A stretch of 64,000 bases of DNA from Symbiodinium sp. CCMP2592 (GCA_905221615.1 CAJNDT010002002.1:62001-126000); one strand, 5' to 3'. Shown: positions 10,938-20,990, numbered from the stretch's first letter. Notes: generated from the letters alone by a model not told the origin. Program-made: numbers and translations.

Positions 10938-11042
10938 TATAGAGGCCTTAAATATTTACCTATACTAGTTGGGGATACCTTATTATGTTAATGCTACAAT
11001 ACACCCCCAAACCCTATTCTAATTATTAAAGTCCCTGTACTA
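10938..11042. mobile_element. Foldback element PF-I
   Basis: Type copy of family I: TATAGAGGCCTTAAATATTT at the left and CTAATTATTAAAGTCCCTGTA at the right. The core is (A/G)CCTTATTAT and CCCCCAAACCCTATTCTAA. Family consensus ends are TAGGGGCCTTAATAATTA and its complement. Confidence 0.75.
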
Positions 11043-11147
11043 GCCTTCCGGGTTCAGGCACTTGGGATTCTAGGTTTCGGTATTTCGAGGCTGAGGGTTT
11101 TCGAGTCCGTCATGGATCGATGGGGTTGAGGACAGTTGGAGAATTAC

Positions 11148-11256
11148 TATGGGCGCCTATATAATTATCAATACTTTGAGAGGGTTCCTTATTATAGTTA
11201 TAGTATAATGCGCCCCCCCCAAACCCTATTCTGACTATTAAGGCCCCTTTTGTAGG
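11148..11256. mobile_element. Foldback element PF-I
   Basis: The left end is decayed (TATGGGCGCCTATATAATTA). The right end CCCTATTCTGACTATTAAGG is clear. The core GGTTCCTTATTATAGTTATA is typical of the family. Confidence 0.7.
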
Positions 11257-11279
11257 CTGTGTCTGAAGGGTCTTGTCTC

Positions 11280-11520
11280 AAACTTTGTGCGACGGGTTAT
11301 TGGGTTTTCGAGTAATCGCAACCACCGTTGAGGCTAGGATAGCTTGTATTGACGGTGTCCACGATGTTGATGCAACCTTGGGACAAGCACTGACAAATGC
11401 CAATCCCCCTAAGGCCGCAAGAAATGGACAGTTCTGAATACTCATACTGGCGGTTGTTGTAAACATCTTCGATGTTTGAACCACTGCAAACTCGTGAGCA
11501 TGGCAGTGCTGCATCCATTC
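11280..11520. other. Exon-like unique island, strand unresolved
   Basis: About 220 bp without repeats. The + frame 11312-11437 reads VIATTVEARIACIDGVHDVD and ends at a TGA. Two minus frames are open across the whole island, one Cys-rich (CSRVCSGSNIEDVYNN). With three frames open, base composition cannot decide. It is probably a captured or surviving exon. Confidence 0.3.
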
Positions 11521-12030
11521 AAAGCAATACGCTGTGTCATGATACCAACGTCCTCAGCCCCAAACCCTGAACCCTAAACTCCATAACGCACATCTTCAAG
11601 CCGACACTGATATTAGGTTGGTCATGCGACCAGTACTACCAGGAGGGCTGGTGTCCATCCGGGCTTCCTGCGGGAGAGAACTTGCAGGTGCCTTCTTATC
11701 TTCAACCTTCTGGCTTGGGGTTTGGGGTTATTTAGAGCTAGGGGTCTTGGAGTGTTTTTAGTTGAGGGTCTTAGTGTTTAGAGTTTAGGGTCTCAGGGGT
11801 TTCTTCTTCGAGGGTTGGTTCAAAGCTACTACAAGGGTCAAGGGTCCCTTTCGGGGTTCCGGTGTTTGGAATTCGGGATCTATGAGGGCCTTCATGAGTC
11901 TTTTTGTGTTTCTGAAAGGGTCTTTGCGAGGTGTCTTTTCAGGCTTTAGGTGTTGGAGTTAAGGGTTGAGCTTTCTGGTATTCCTAGTTCTTGAAACGGG
12001 TCCGATTCAGGTTTGAGGTTTTCGGGTTCA
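11520..12030. other. Telomere-like background, no gene seen
   Basis: Scattered TTTAGGG-derived words and unique filler. No foldback element or convincing open frame. Confidence 0.3.
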
Positions 12031-12037
12031 TGGGTTA

Positions 12038-12133
12038 ATGACTGCCACTGCTGCTGCTAATGCTGCGACTGCGAAGCGCTTTCGCCAGCGTCGTCTGGAT
12101 ATTGGTGGTCGTGAGGGTGCGATGGGGCAGTGA
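12038..12133 (+). CDS. Small open frame or terminal exon, 31 codons
   Basis: ATG at 12038 starts a frame reading MTATAAANAATAKRFRQRRL and closing at TGA 12131-12133. The GCT/GCG-rich, then Arg-rich composition contrasts with the flanks. It may be the end of an exon rather than a whole gene. No family recognised. Confidence 0.2.
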   Translation: MTATAAANAATAKRFRQRRLDIGGREGAMGQ

Positions 12134-12500
12134 CCACCTATAACAGTAAGTAGTTAGACAGCGTGGGCAGTGTTTAACATGTTCATGTGCTTCTATTTCT
12201 CATTGCGGATTCGGCGTGGGTTGACGGTTCAGGATTCAACATTGGGTGTATTTGGAGGGTTTGCTGACCTTCTAAGTAGTGCTACAAGTAGGTGACAGCT
12301 ACTCAAACCTGAATTTGTTCGTCGAAGTCTGCATTTCGACACTTGCCCTTAACCCCAAACCATAAGCCCCAGACCGTAAATCAAATTCCGAAGCTGGACG
12401 CCCCAAACGCTAAACCCCCTATTCCTGACCCACTCCGAAACCCTTTAAACCTTATCCTTGCGTAGCCTTTTCAGGTGCCCTGAATCCTAAACAACAACTC
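12134..12500. other. Unassigned stretch
   Basis: Unique sequence followed by decayed CCCTAAA words. No open frame of note and no foldback element. Confidence 0.3.
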
Positions 12501-12504
12501 CCCA

Positions 12505-12594
12505 AATACCCCCACTATCCCTTAATTAAGGAGTATACCTGAAATTATAGGCGCCTTAATATTATGATAATTAAGGGGTATTGAGCTCTCTGGG
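12505..12594. mobile_element. Foldback element PF-B (decayed left end)
   Basis: ACTATCCCTTAATTAAGGAGTATACC with right end TTAAGGGGTATTGAGCTCTCTGGG. The left CCCAGAG word is missing. Confidence 0.7.
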
Positions 12595-12599
12595 CCCCA

Positions 12600-12985
12600 C
12601 ACCCCCGAAACTCAACACACCTTAACCTCCGACTCCCTACTTGGTGCTCTTCGGTCACAGAATAGTTCCTTCAAAGTATTCCTCTAAGGGGTTCCTTACT
12701 TTAAGGGTCCCCTCAAGGGTAGCAGTCAGAAAGACGTCAATAAAGGCTAAGCTGTACTGTCTCTCTATCACTGAAAGAGCGCGAAGATCTGCTCCAGACC
12801 CTGAACAGAAGCCGTGTTGGTTTAGGGTTGAGAGTTTCTATAGGATGTTTAAACCCAAACCCTAAACCCTAAACACCTAAACCCTGAATTCCGAACAAGC
12901 TCCTCAACCCTACACTACCTCAGAGCCCAAACTGCTTACAGGCCTATGCAGTGGACAATGTGTCCGCTGCCGAAGCCTGCTTCCT
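12600..12985. other. Unassigned stretch
   Basis: Mixed unique and CCCTAAA-type words. A 74-codon + frame at 12641-12865 is not recognisable. No foldback element. Confidence 0.25.
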
Positions 12986-13002
12986 TTCTTGTTCTTAGAG
13001 AG

Positions 13003-13013
13003 ACACACACACA

Positions 13014-13048
<35 letters not shown>
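13003..13048. repeat. (AC)n-(AT)n microsatellite
   Basis: ACACACACACAC followed by about 14 AT units. A further short AT run lies at 13133-13148. Confidence 0.9.
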
Positions 13049-13049
<1 letters not shown>

Positions 13050-13154
13050 CACAAAATATTCATAAGCACCTACATTCATGTATGTATATGCAGATGTATG
13101 CACATGAATACGTATTCAAAACTTGCCTACATACATATATATATATATGCACAG

Positions 13155-13370
13155 AGGACGAGTCAACAAAGAGGTCAAGACCGGCATGATACCGAAAATG
13201 TGAGAGAACGACCGGAGACACTGGTAAACCTCCATATGCAGTTTGATTGTGGCCGCATGCGCGCACCTTTGTATAAGCTTCTTGAGACAGACGCGTCATC
13301 CTACAACCGAAGTCTTCGATCCCTCGTGTGGTGCCTTGATCATCAGAAGACCTTTAACCCTAAGCTCTAA
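13155..13370 (+). CDS. Candidate exon, 72 codons
   Basis: The AT-rich tract ends in TGCACAG and an open frame follows from 13155 to TAA 13368-13370. It includes PETLVNLHMQFDCGRMRAPL and LLETDASSYNRSLRSLVWCL. A donor-like GTAAAC after 13227 could end the exon early. The AG boundary, the non-repeat composition and the length make this one of the better coding islands. No family recognised. Confidence 0.35.
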   Translation, partial: RTSQQRGQDRHDTENVRERPETLVNLHMQFDCGRMRAPLYKLLETDASSYNRSLRSLVWCLDHQKTFNPKL

Positions 13371-13372
13371 AC

Positions 13373-13535
13373 CCTTGGTAACGAAGACCCTGAACCCCAA
13401 GCCTTAACCCCTTGACGATTAAGCCCCTTAAACCCCTAAACCCTAAAGCATTAACCCCTAAACCCTAAACCCAAAGCCGTTGAAAATCACACGAAGCCCC
13501 TTAAACCCCTAAACCCTGAGCCCCAAACCCGAAGC
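13373..13535 (-). repeat. Degenerate CCCTAAA tract
   Basis: CCCCTTAAACCCCTAAACCC words, with two near copies of CACGAAG/GACGAAG..CCCCTTAAACCCC. Confidence 0.7.
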
Positions 13536-13959
13536 CTTGAGTATCAGACGAAGTCTACAGTTACCCAGACCCCCCTTGGAGGATCCAAAAAGTAGACCCC
13601 TTGATTTAGGATTTAGGGTTTGGGGTTTCGGGGCAACGTAAAGGGGGATTTTTTTGAGGGGTACTACAGGGTACTTTTGGGGGACAAGGGTATCACAAGG
13701 GTATTCTAATACAAAAAGAGCACTATAACGGTTGCTTTGTGGTTCTTGAGGCTTTGAGGTTGAAGTATCTTCTGGCTCAGGATCGATTCTGAAAGGTTTG
13801 ATTCCCCAAACCCTAAACTGAGGCTGCCAATGTGGCGGTGGTTGTCAAAGTTCCAGCACCTGGGTAGATTCCGGGGGAAACAACTGCAGCGCCTACTACC
13901 ACCAGCCACGTGGCCAAGTTAAGTACCAGTTGCTACAGCATGTTGTAGAGCATGCAATT

Positions 13960-14037
13960 ACAAACGTTGCTGTTGCGGCTGCTGTTGTTGTTGTTGCCGC
14001 TGCTGCTGCTGCTGCCGTTCCAGCAGCAACAGCAACA
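13960..14037. repeat. GTT/GCT/CTG trinucleotide tract
   Basis: Imperfect GTTGCTGTTGCGGCTGCTGTTGTT... ending in CAGCAGCAACAGCAACA, so the ends are complementary and could pair. Confidence 0.75.
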
Positions 14038-14039
14038 TG

Positions 14040-14385
14040 TACTTTGCGTTCTTCTGGCTGGCTCTTAGGACTTTAGCTTCTTGGGTTTCTATATGAACTA
14101 TCATAAGGAGGCCAGAAGTTTAACTTTTAGGAGGGGTGCAGAAGTCAGCCAAGTGTAGATTACACCAGGGCCACAACCAACATCATCACGACAGCAGAAG
14201 AAAGCAGAGAGCAAGCCATCAGAGGAGTGACGAGGCCACTTAGCATGAAAATCCGAACTGCCCCCGAGGTCTAGAGACCCTGTTACTAAAAACGCCGTGT
14301 CCTAATCCCCCTGAGCCCTGGCTCTTTGTCGTCAAAAGAGTGCATGCCATGCCGCTTGGTTTTCAGTTTGGTGTTTTGTGTTGTG
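14040..14385. other. Unassigned stretch
   Basis: Unique sequence with no foldback element. Short AACATCATCACGACAGCAG words. No convincing frame. Confidence 0.3.
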
Positions 14386-14387
14386 TC

Positions 14388-14535
14388 CAAGGGTACAAGG
14401 AGGGACCCTTAATAGGACCCTAGGTATTATATACCCTTAACATAGCTATTATATACCCATTATATAGCTATTATATAGCCATTTTATAGCCCATTATAGG
14501 GTAGGGGTCCCCATTAAGGGTCCTTTTCCCCTTTG
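14388..14535. mobile_element. Foldback element PF-K
   Basis: Type copy of family K: AAGGAGGGACCCTTAATAGG to CCCCATTAAGGGTCCTTTTCCCC. The middle is A/T-rich with repeated ATAGCTATTATATA and CCCATTATATAG words, slightly expanded in this copy. Confidence 0.8.
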
Positions 14536-14641
14536 ACTGTGCTTTCGCCGAAATCATCTGGTCATGTCGCTCAGGCAATGGTGCGCATGGTCCGGTGGTG
14601 TAGGTCCTGGATGGGACAGCAGTGGCTCAGCTCTGAAACCT

Positions 14642-14755
14642 TACCCAGAGCCTCCAAAACCACTTAATCAAGGAATATACCTTAAAATCATATTAGAAAT
14701 CCTATTATAGTTTAAGGTATATTCCTTAATCAAGGGGTATTGGAGGCTCTGGGTA
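14642..14755. mobile_element. Foldback element PF-B with TA flanks
   Basis: TACCCAGAGCCTCCAAAACC to GGTATTGGAGGCTCTGGGTA. The TA at both sides is a clean 2-bp target duplication. Confidence 0.9.
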
Positions 14756-14819
14756 CAGCAGGTTTCACCTGGGGTTCTCTTTAATGAGTTTCTTCTGGGT
14801 CATCATAACAAGGACACCA

Positions 14820-14865
14820 TCTGAATCATTATAGATACCCCAAACCCTAAACCCTAAACCCCGTT
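14820..14865 (-). repeat. Short CCCTAAA tract
   Basis: CCCCAAACCCTAAACCCTAAACCCC followed by two GTTATGGTA words. Confidence 0.6.
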
Positions 14866-15289
14866 ATGGTAGTTGCCATCTTATCCACCATAGATCCCCG
14901 TTATGGTACCTGAAGGTAAGTTCCTGAACAAGAGCCCAGTACTGAGAGGAGGGACTGTCACAGGATTGGGTTTCCAAAGGTGGATGTAGGGGCTTAGGGT
15001 CCAGGGTCTAGGGTTTGGGATTTGACAAGGTCGTTTTGAGTTTTAGGGTCATCCCTTGGATTTGAGGTTCAGGTTTCAAGCTTGATGTGATGTTGACGAC
15101 TGAAGTTTTTGTTGCTGAGTGTTTTGGGGTTTGTAGGGTTAAGAGCAATAGTCCATAGTTTTCGCAGACACAGTCCGGGTAGAAGTGTGACTGAACTGCT
15201 TACATGCGCAACAGGACCAAAACAGAAACCTACTGTAAATTTGGGGCTTCAGGGTGTCCCACCCTCCACCAAAAACCGTAAGCATCCCA

Positions 15290-15435
15290 AAACCCTGAAG
15301 CCCTAAACCCTGACCCTAAACCCTAAACATCCCTAAACCCTAAACATCCCTAAACCCTAAACATCCCTAGACCCTAAACCCTAAACATCCCTAAACCAGA
15401 AAGCCCAAGCATCCCTAAACCCTAAACCCTAAAGG
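15290..15435 (-). repeat. 17-bp tandem repeat derived from CCCTAAA
   Basis: CATCCCTAAACCCTAAA repeats about six times between 15327 and 15420. It is a compound unit built from telomere words plus CATC. Confidence 0.8.
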
Positions 15436-15498
15436 TTTCGATGGCATTTCAGGACAGTTGACTGGTCTCTGTCCGGTGGTTCTTAAACACTCAACCCG

Positions 15499-15623
15499 TA
15501 CTTGGAGGATCATGGGACTTAGTAAGTAAGGTCTTAGGTACCTATTTGGGAGTTCAAAGTAGTTATAAGTACAATTACAGTAATCAATAACCCTAGTTAC
15601 CAAGTCCCACGATCCTTTAAGCA
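15499..15623. mobile_element. Foldback element PF-A
   Basis: TACTTGGAGGATCATGGGAC to GTCCCACGATCCTTTAAGCA. The right TA has changed to CA. Confidence 0.8.
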
Positions 15624-15689
15624 GAGGAAGGCTTCTTCAGGAAACTTAGAAGGAGTTTGTTCGAAACATAAGAACATTAACAACAATAG

Positions 15690-15763
15690 TAGTGGTAGCA
15701 GAAGTGGTGGTAGTAGTAGCAGTAGCAGTAGAAGTGGAAGAAGTAGAAGTGGAAGAAGAAGAC

Positions 15764-15825
<62 letters not shown>

Positions 15826-15829
15826 TGTG

Positions 15830-15881
<52 letters not shown>

Positions 15882-15888
15882 CGTAGTA
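15690..15888. repeat. (AGT)n trinucleotide array
   Basis: Imperfect AGT/AGA units, then two long runs of pure AGT (15760-15825 and 15832-15880). ORFs of poly-Val, poly-Leu or poly-Tyr over it are artefacts. Confidence 0.95.
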
Positions 15889-16059
15889 GTACTATTTGGT
15901 TTACCCTTAAAGGACCCAGAGACTCGAACGTCCCAGGTTGGGGAGCCATCGAAGCTTACGCCGTGGGCGGGCAAAGCGCCTGGGACGCCTGCTGCGAATG
16001 CTCCCGCTGCAAGGATGACGTGATCCTGAACGACCAGGAATCCCAGTGGCTATCAGTGG

Positions 16060-16255
16060 TTCAGGGGTTTAAGGGCTTAGGGTTTAGGGTCTAGGGTTCG
16101 GGGGATCAGGGGTTCAAGGGTTCAGGGGCTTAGGGTGTAGGGTTTTGGGTTTTGGGTTTGGTGGGGATTAGGGGTTCAGGGGTTTAGGGGTTTAGGGGTT
16201 TAGGGGTTTAGGGTTTAGGGTTTAGGGTTTAGGGTTTAGGGGTGGAGGGTCTAGG
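16060..16255 (+). repeat. TTTAGGG/TTTAGGGG tract
   Basis: Mixed TTTAGGG, TTCAGGGG and TTTAGGGG words, with four perfect TTTAGGG in a row near 16205-16235. Confidence 0.8.
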
Positions 16256-16487
16256 GTTTTGTTTGTGGGGGTGTGCAGTTTGGGGTTGGGGCTCACGTGA
16301 TGGCAAAAACCACAATGTCTTGCACAAAGGGGGGTTTTGATCCCCAACACAACAGAGCCTAAAGGACGCAAGAAGGACGCGATCCTGAGACTCCCAGGGG
16401 GCTGGAGAAAGGAATCTCAATCAAGACTCGGCTGATTTCATACGCCTCGGCGAGAACGCCAGTCTGCTCTTGCTTGTATTAGGGTAT

Positions 16488-16597
16488 CCTAGAGCCTCCA
16501 AAACCCCTTAATTAAGGAATATACCTTAAATTATAATAGGATCCCTAATATGATTTTAAGGTATATTCCTTAATTAAGTGGGTTTGGAGGCTCTGGG
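16488..16597. mobile_element. Foldback element PF-B
   Basis: CCTAGAGCCTCCAAAACCCC to GGTTTGGAGGCTCTGGG, with AT on both sides as a possible 2-bp duplication. Nearly identical to the copy at 7436 in the core. Confidence 0.85.
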
Positions 16598-16599
16598 AT

Positions 16600-17140
16600 C
16601 TGGGGCCTAGGGTGTTAGGATTGACGGTTGGGGCTTTCTTGGGTCTTTCGAGTTTAGCGCCCATTTCTGGTTCAGGACTTTGGGAGGTGTTTCAAGAGGA
16701 GTCTGCAAGTAAGCAGAACAGTAAAGCAGTTGGAGAGGTTAGGGTTTAGTCAAGGTGAACTGTGGAGGGTTGAGGGGAGACGCCAGAAGGTTTCTTTCCG
16801 GAACAAGTATGAAATCACAACAGCAAGCCCAGACGAATGAAGCTTACTTTCTATAAAGGCCTGACTAATTACCAATATTGTTCGCTAGGGTTCCTGAATT
16901 TGCGTATATGGCAATATACCCGAAACTCGATTCAAACAGATTATATTGTACAACCTCTACAAGTGAATTCAAAGCCGCTGCCTTCCACCTGGTTTTTGTT
17001 CGACTTAATGGAATCTCAAACCGTGGGAGCCCCAAGCCCTAAACCCCGCATTTGCAGACCTTACACACCCTAGACTTGGGCCTAAACCCTAGACCTACAG
17101 ACTTCTAAAACGCACACCTCTAAAGGTCCATGTACTTGTC
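16600..17140. other. Unassigned stretch
   Basis: Unique sequence with a 78-codon + frame (16837-17073) that runs into CCCTAAA words. It includes NYQYCSLGFLNLRIWQY, and no family is recognised. No foldback element. Confidence 0.25.
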
Positions 17141-17153
17141 TAGTATATACTTT

Positions 17154-17229
17154 GGTTGCCAGCGTTGAAGGGATTGTTGTCTCAGCTGGCATGTCCGAGC
17201 TAGTGCTTTGCCCAGGGAATTCGTGCTAG
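17154..17229 (+). other. Exon-like island
   Basis: The + frame reads ASVEGIVVSAGMSELVLCPG and ends at TAG 17227-17229. Unique sequence between repeats. Frame and strand are uncertain. Confidence 0.2.
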
Positions 17230-17311
17230 TGAAAGTCCAGTGCACTTAAACAAGAGCCCCGACAATGCACCAAAACGCCGCAAAACCTTGTATGTGGAAG
17301 ACAGGGTCCCC

Positions 17312-17392
17312 TAACCCTAAACCCTAAACCCTAAACCCTAAACCCTAAACCCTAAACCCTAAACCCTAAACCCTAAACCCTAAACCCTAAGT
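17312..17392 (-). repeat. Perfect (CCCTAAA)n interstitial array, about 11 copies
   Basis: About eleven uninterrupted CCCTAAA units, the longest perfect telomere-type array in the window. Unique sequence continues on both sides, so it is internal. Confidence 0.95.
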
Positions 17393-17429
17393 CCCCGCAG
17401 CGTACCTTTCTGAAAGCCAAAGACCTCGG

Positions 17430-17525
17430 CCTTAAATCTTTAACCCTAAACCCTGATCCCTGAACCCTCGACCCTCGACCCTAAGCCCTAAACCCCTAAA
17501 CCCTAAACCCCGAGTGCCCCAAACC
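17430..17525 (-). repeat. Degenerate CCCTAAA tract
   Basis: CCCTAAACCC with CCCTGAACCC and CCCTCGACCC variants. Confidence 0.7.
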
Positions 17526-17642
17526 CTGTTTTAAAAAAGAGAGCCCATGGAACGCCCTGTAGGATGAAGTCGCAGCTTGGACGGCGCAGGGTTGCCGCGT
17601 GGCGCGGAAGCTGCGCTTGCAGAAGTTCCCATGGCAGAGATA

Positions 17643-17757
17643 TTTGGGTGGTTGTCAAAATGAAGGTCCCTTTTCGGGTACCCTAAATATTATTAGGTGC
17701 CGTACTATTTATAATAGGGACCCAAAGAGGGACCCTAATTTTGACAACCACCCATTT
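17643..17757. mobile_element. Foldback element PF-J
   Basis: Type copy of family J: TGGGTGGTTGTCAAAATGAA to CCTAATTTTGACAACCACCCA. The core TATTAGGTGCCGTACTATTT is conserved in the other copies. Confidence 0.85.
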
Positions 17758-17964
17758 ATAATTACTACTTTTTTGAACCCTCGGGTTCCTGTCGGAGTCA
17801 AGGGTTTAGGGTTTGGGGTCCTATAAGGGTTTAGGGTTTAGGGTTCCGGTTCCTGAAAAAGGGTTCTAAAAGAAGAGCATCAACAGGGTTTGTTGCTGGG
17901 GTGTAGAGGGCGCTGTTTTTGGCTTGGCATCGTGTTTTGGTCTTGTACCGGGTTCTTGGGGAAA

Positions 17965-18128
17965 CCTACACCCTGAACCCTGAACCCTAAGCCCTAAACC
18001 CTAAGCCCTAAATCCTATACCTAAACCCTAACCCCTGAACCCTAAACCCTAAACCCCAACCGCCCTCAACCCTAAACCCTGAACCCTAAACCCTAAACCC
18101 TGAGCCCTGAGCCCTAAACCCTTCGTTG
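17965..18128 (-). repeat. Degenerate CCCTAAA tract
   Basis: Long run of CCCTAAA, CCCTGAA and CCCTGAG words. Confidence 0.8.
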
Positions 18129-18198
18129 ATTCACCTTGCAAATCGACTCGGGGGGCTCCAGGGTTCGCTTGGCTTTGAGTGCCTGGATGTTGTATGGT

Positions 18199-18304
18199 TA
18201 CTTAAAGGATCATGGGACTTAGTAGGGTTCCTTAAAGGGTTCCTTAAAGGGATGTATAGGGTTTAGGGTTTAGGGTCTACTTAAAGGATCATGGGACTTA
18301 GTAA
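18199..18304. mobile_element. Two PF-A left ends separated by the module
   Basis: TACTTAAAGGATCATGGGAC(TTAGTA), then GGTTCCTTAAAGG, GGGATGTATAGGG and TTTAGGGTTTAGGG words, then a second TACTTAAAGGATCATGGGAC. No complete element or right end follows, so only the extension unit is present. Confidence 0.75.
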
Positions 18305-18372
18305 AGGGGGATCCTATCAATGTTTAGGGGTTAGCGGTTTAGGGGTTCAGGGTTTAGTTTAGGGTTTAGGTT

Positions 18373-18470
18373 TACTTAAAGGATCTTGGGACAGAAAGCC
18401 CGCACCTAGAGAGCCCCGCACTTGAGATCGTGGATCAATCCTCGAGCCGCGGCCCTGAACCCTAAACAGT
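18373..18470. repeat. Dispersed unit duplicated at 44190
   Basis: A PF-A left-end fragment, then GATCGTGGATCAATCCTCGA and CCCTGAACCCTAAACAGT. About 90 bp are shared with 44190-44280, also immediately before PF-A sequence in the same orientation. Confidence 0.75.
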
Positions 18471-18601
18471 ACTTAAAGGATCATGGGACGTAGCAAGTCG
18501 GGTTATTATTAGGGCAATTATACTTCAAGCTACTTATAACCCCAATTAGAGTACGTATAACCGTATAACGTTACTTACTAAGTCCCATGATCCTCCAAGT
18601 A
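18470..18601. mobile_element. Foldback element PF-A
   Basis: TACTTAAAGGATCATGGGAC to GTCCCATGATCCTCCAAGTA. Complete, with a slightly longer core than usual. Confidence 0.85.
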
Positions 18602-19145
18602 AAGTGCGTAGTCGGCACTCTTGAAGTGACCACGGTCCTAATGCCTGTTCCAGGGGTGCCGAAGTTTGATTTGTGGAGTTTTCATCATGAGGGACGTAAA
18701 CGTGATGGTATGATCTGAGGTTTACGCTTGAGTTCAGGGTTTATGGGGCTCTATCTAACCTTCCGGGGTACACGACCTGGGACACAGACTCAAGCGTCAA
18801 ACCCTAAATCCCAAACCTGCCGCCAGCAACGGCCCTGAACCCAAAACCCGAAACCCTAACCCTGCACCGTAATTCCTAAGCCGAGAACTCTAACAACCCA
18901 AATCCCGAAAGCACAAACCTGGGGAGGCTTCCTTTTATTGTTGGCTCCTCGTTAAGAGAAGGTTCCCCCTTGTCTTGATAATTGAAGTTGAGGATTTGCG
19001 TTTGGGGTCTAGGGGTTTGTGGTTGAACGGATAGGGTTTTGGGTTTAGGGGTCAGGGGTTTAGGGTCTGAGTTACGAGGGTTGTAGTGTTTTTTTTTTTG
19101 TATTGCTTCACTGGTTTTTTTTGGGTTTTGATAGGGCCTGTAGTG
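18602..19145. other. Unassigned stretch
   Basis: Unique sequence with scattered telomere words. A minus frame (18876-19148) is driven by CCCTAAA-type composition. No foldback element. Confidence 0.25.
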
Positions 19146-19147
19146 CA

Positions 19148-19370
19148 AGTAAGGACCCTAAACCCTAAACCCTAAATCCCAGGCCGCTATCTAAATCCTA
19201 CAGAGATACTTAGGTTAAAGATCCCAAGTCTGAGCTATTCTTTGAACCCCCTAAACCCTAAACCCTATACCCCTAAACCCTAAACCCCCTAAACCCCCTA
19301 AGCCCTAAACCCTAAACCCCCTGGTTTTAAACCCCTAAACCCTAAACCCTAAAAACCAGCCCGAGACCTC
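19148..19370 (-). repeat. Degenerate CCCTAAA tract
   Basis: CCCTAAACCC and CCCCTAAACCCC words interrupted by about 50 bp of unique sequence. Confidence 0.75.
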
Positions 19371-19445
19371 ACCGCAAACCAGAACTCCCAAACTCCAGAG
19401 AGCCCAATGCCCCTGCAATTTCAAGCTGTAGGCTCCATGTGCCCG

Positions 19446-19535
19446 AATGGGAGTTTCCGAAAATTAACCCTAAACCCTAAACCCTGGGGTCCTTATAATA
19501 AGGATCTTATCATTGTAAGTCCGGGTACAAAGGGG
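19446..19535. mobile_element. PF-G fragment
   Basis: The left end ATGGGAGTTTCCGAAAATTA is followed by CCCTAAA words and the core GGGGTCCTTATAATAAGGATC. The right end is lost. Confidence 0.6.
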
Positions 19536-19539
19536 TTCA

Positions 19540-19690
19540 GCCTCCTCATGGATGGAAGATACCTTAAGTTATGAGGGACTTAAAGAAAGCATCAGGGGTG
19601 TTTAGGATATTTTCGGTTTTTTTGTAGAATATCCGATATGAGGATTCAAGGTAGATTCCTTACCTACGGGCATCTTTGCATCATTGGGAC
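19540..19690. other. Possible decayed foldback sequence
   Basis: AGATACCTTAAGTTATGAGGG and GGTAGATTCCTTACCT recall PF-B-like arms, with GGATATTTTCGG/AATATCCGATATGAGG inside. Too decayed to assign. Confidence 0.3.
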
Positions 19691-19931
19691 CCTAAACCCC
19701 CTTAAACCCTAAACCCTACGTTCTTGGGGACCCTAATCACCCTAATCCCCACCGCAAATCCCAGTGAAGTGTCCGACTCCAGCGTCTTCTCGCATGTGCG
19801 AAACATCTACATCCTCGAGGTCCGTGGAGGGATTCCTTTCCCGGACCCGGATTTCCTTTAGGGTTTCTTCAGGGAGGTTTCAGGGTATAGGGTTTAGAGT
19901 CTGAAGTTTTAGGGTTTCGGGTTTAGGGGGA

Positions 19932-20132
19932 TTGTCGAGGTAGTTAGTAGGGTTAAAAATCCCCGAATATGGGTTATAACAACACTTGTCTTACATATAA
20001 CCCCACTTATATAACTACCCATGAACGCTAAACCCTAGACCCTTATAGAATCCCTATAGATCCCTTGAAAGGGACCCTTAAAGGAATCCTAGCTATAACC
20101 CTACTTAAAACCCACCCATGAACCGTCAAGTA
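19932..20132. mobile_element. PF-C with right-arm module
   Basis: Family C ends are TACTTGGAGGTTCATGGGTA and complement. Here the first right end ATAACTACCCATGAAC is followed by CCCTAAACCC, then GATCCCTTGAAAGGGACC, then a second right end CCCACCCATGAACCGTCAAGTA. This is the same architecture as the extended PF-A copies. The left end is decayed. Confidence 0.65.
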
Positions 20133-20199
20133 TAGAGTTCTGGCGTCTGAGGGTTCGGATCCCAAGGTTTAATTTTGGAGGACGGACTTCGGGGTTTAG

Positions 20200-20312
20200 G
20201 GGTCAAGGGTTTAGGGTTTAGGGGTTTAGGGTTTCGGGGTTTAGGGTTTAGGGTCAAGGGTTTAGGGGTTTAGGGGTGTAGGGGTTAAGGGTCTAGGGTT
20301 TAGGGTTTAGGG
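20200..20312 (+). repeat. TTTAGGG tract
   Basis: TTTAGGG, TTTAGGGG and TCAAGGG words over about 110 bp. Confidence 0.75.
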
Positions 20313-20335
20313 GGTTGAGACCCTGGTGAAACATC

Positions 20336-20420
20336 CTTGTAGGTTCATGGGTAGTTATAGGTGGGGTGCATAGGTCTCCTAGTATGGGTTATGACCATCA
20401 TTACTCTGCTTACGTGTGTA
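20336..20420. mobile_element. PF-C fragment
   Basis: GTAGGTTCATGGGTAGTTATAGGTGGGG with core GTATGGGTTATGACCATC. No right end. Confidence 0.55.
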
Positions 20421-20454
20421 ACTTCTTCCCAGCCAAGATGCGGCGTCTGTGCTG

Positions 20455-20574
20455 TGCTTGGAGGTTCTTGGGTAGCTTAAAGTGGGCTTATAATTAAGAT
20501 AACTATATCGTATCAGGGGACTTACAACAAAAAAACGTGTAGCTACCCCATGAACCTTCGAGTAGCAAGGGCGC
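20455..20574. mobile_element. Foldback element PF-C
   Basis: TGCTTGGAGGTTCTTGGGTA to TACCCCATGAACCTTCGAGTA, with an A7 run in the core. Confidence 0.75.
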
Positions 20575-20609
20575 CAGCAAATGGGAGCTGGCATCTCAAG
20601 ATGGAGACC

Positions 20610-20714
20610 TACGGTTGATGACATAAATCCTGCATGACCCATAATAAGGAATATACCATAATTCCCCTAGTTTAGGGTCCTTAAGGTAATGCAGGATTTA
20701 TATCATCAACCGTA
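20610..20714. mobile_element. Foldback element PF-D
   Basis: Type copy of family D: TACGGTTGATGACATAAATCC to GGATTTATATCATCAACCGTA. The core GGAATATACCATAATTCCC and GTCCTTAAGGTAATGC are conserved. TA flanks. Confidence 0.9.
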
Positions 20715-20764
20715 TGTCGCTTGGGCCGGGGCTTCGGGTGAAAGAGGCTCCATCGGAGTTTGAG

Positions 20765-20880
20765 CCCTGAGCCCTATAACCCAAGCCCTAAAACCCTAAA
20801 CCCCTTAAGCCATAAGCCCTAAACTCTCAGCCCCCCACCCCCTAAACCCTTAAGCCCTAAACCCTAAACCCTGCGAGGGC
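20765..20880 (-). repeat. Degenerate CCCTAAA tract
   Basis: CCCTAAAACCC, CCTTAAGCC and CCCTAAACCC words. Confidence 0.7.
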
Positions 20881-20913
20881 AAGGGCATTTTCACAGGAGG
20901 CCGCAGAGGATGC

Positions 20914-20990
20914 AGGAGCATCTGCCAACCAGGCACCAGATGTGCCAATGGCCACCATCTTGAACCCTACTTAAAGGATCAAGGGACTTG
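20914..20990 (+). other. Exon-like island
   Basis: TTTTCACAG at 20905-20913 is followed by a frame reading EAAEDAGASANQAPDVPMAT. The other two frames are also open, so only the acceptor and the unique composition support an exon. Confidence 0.2.

Noticed and set aside
15597-15974. Frames rich in Leu, Tyr or Val on both strands
   Set aside because: Produced by the AGT trinucleotide array.
17312-17392. Chromosome end at the longest perfect CCCTAAA array
   Set aside because: Unique sequence and foldback elements continue on both sides, so it is interstitial.
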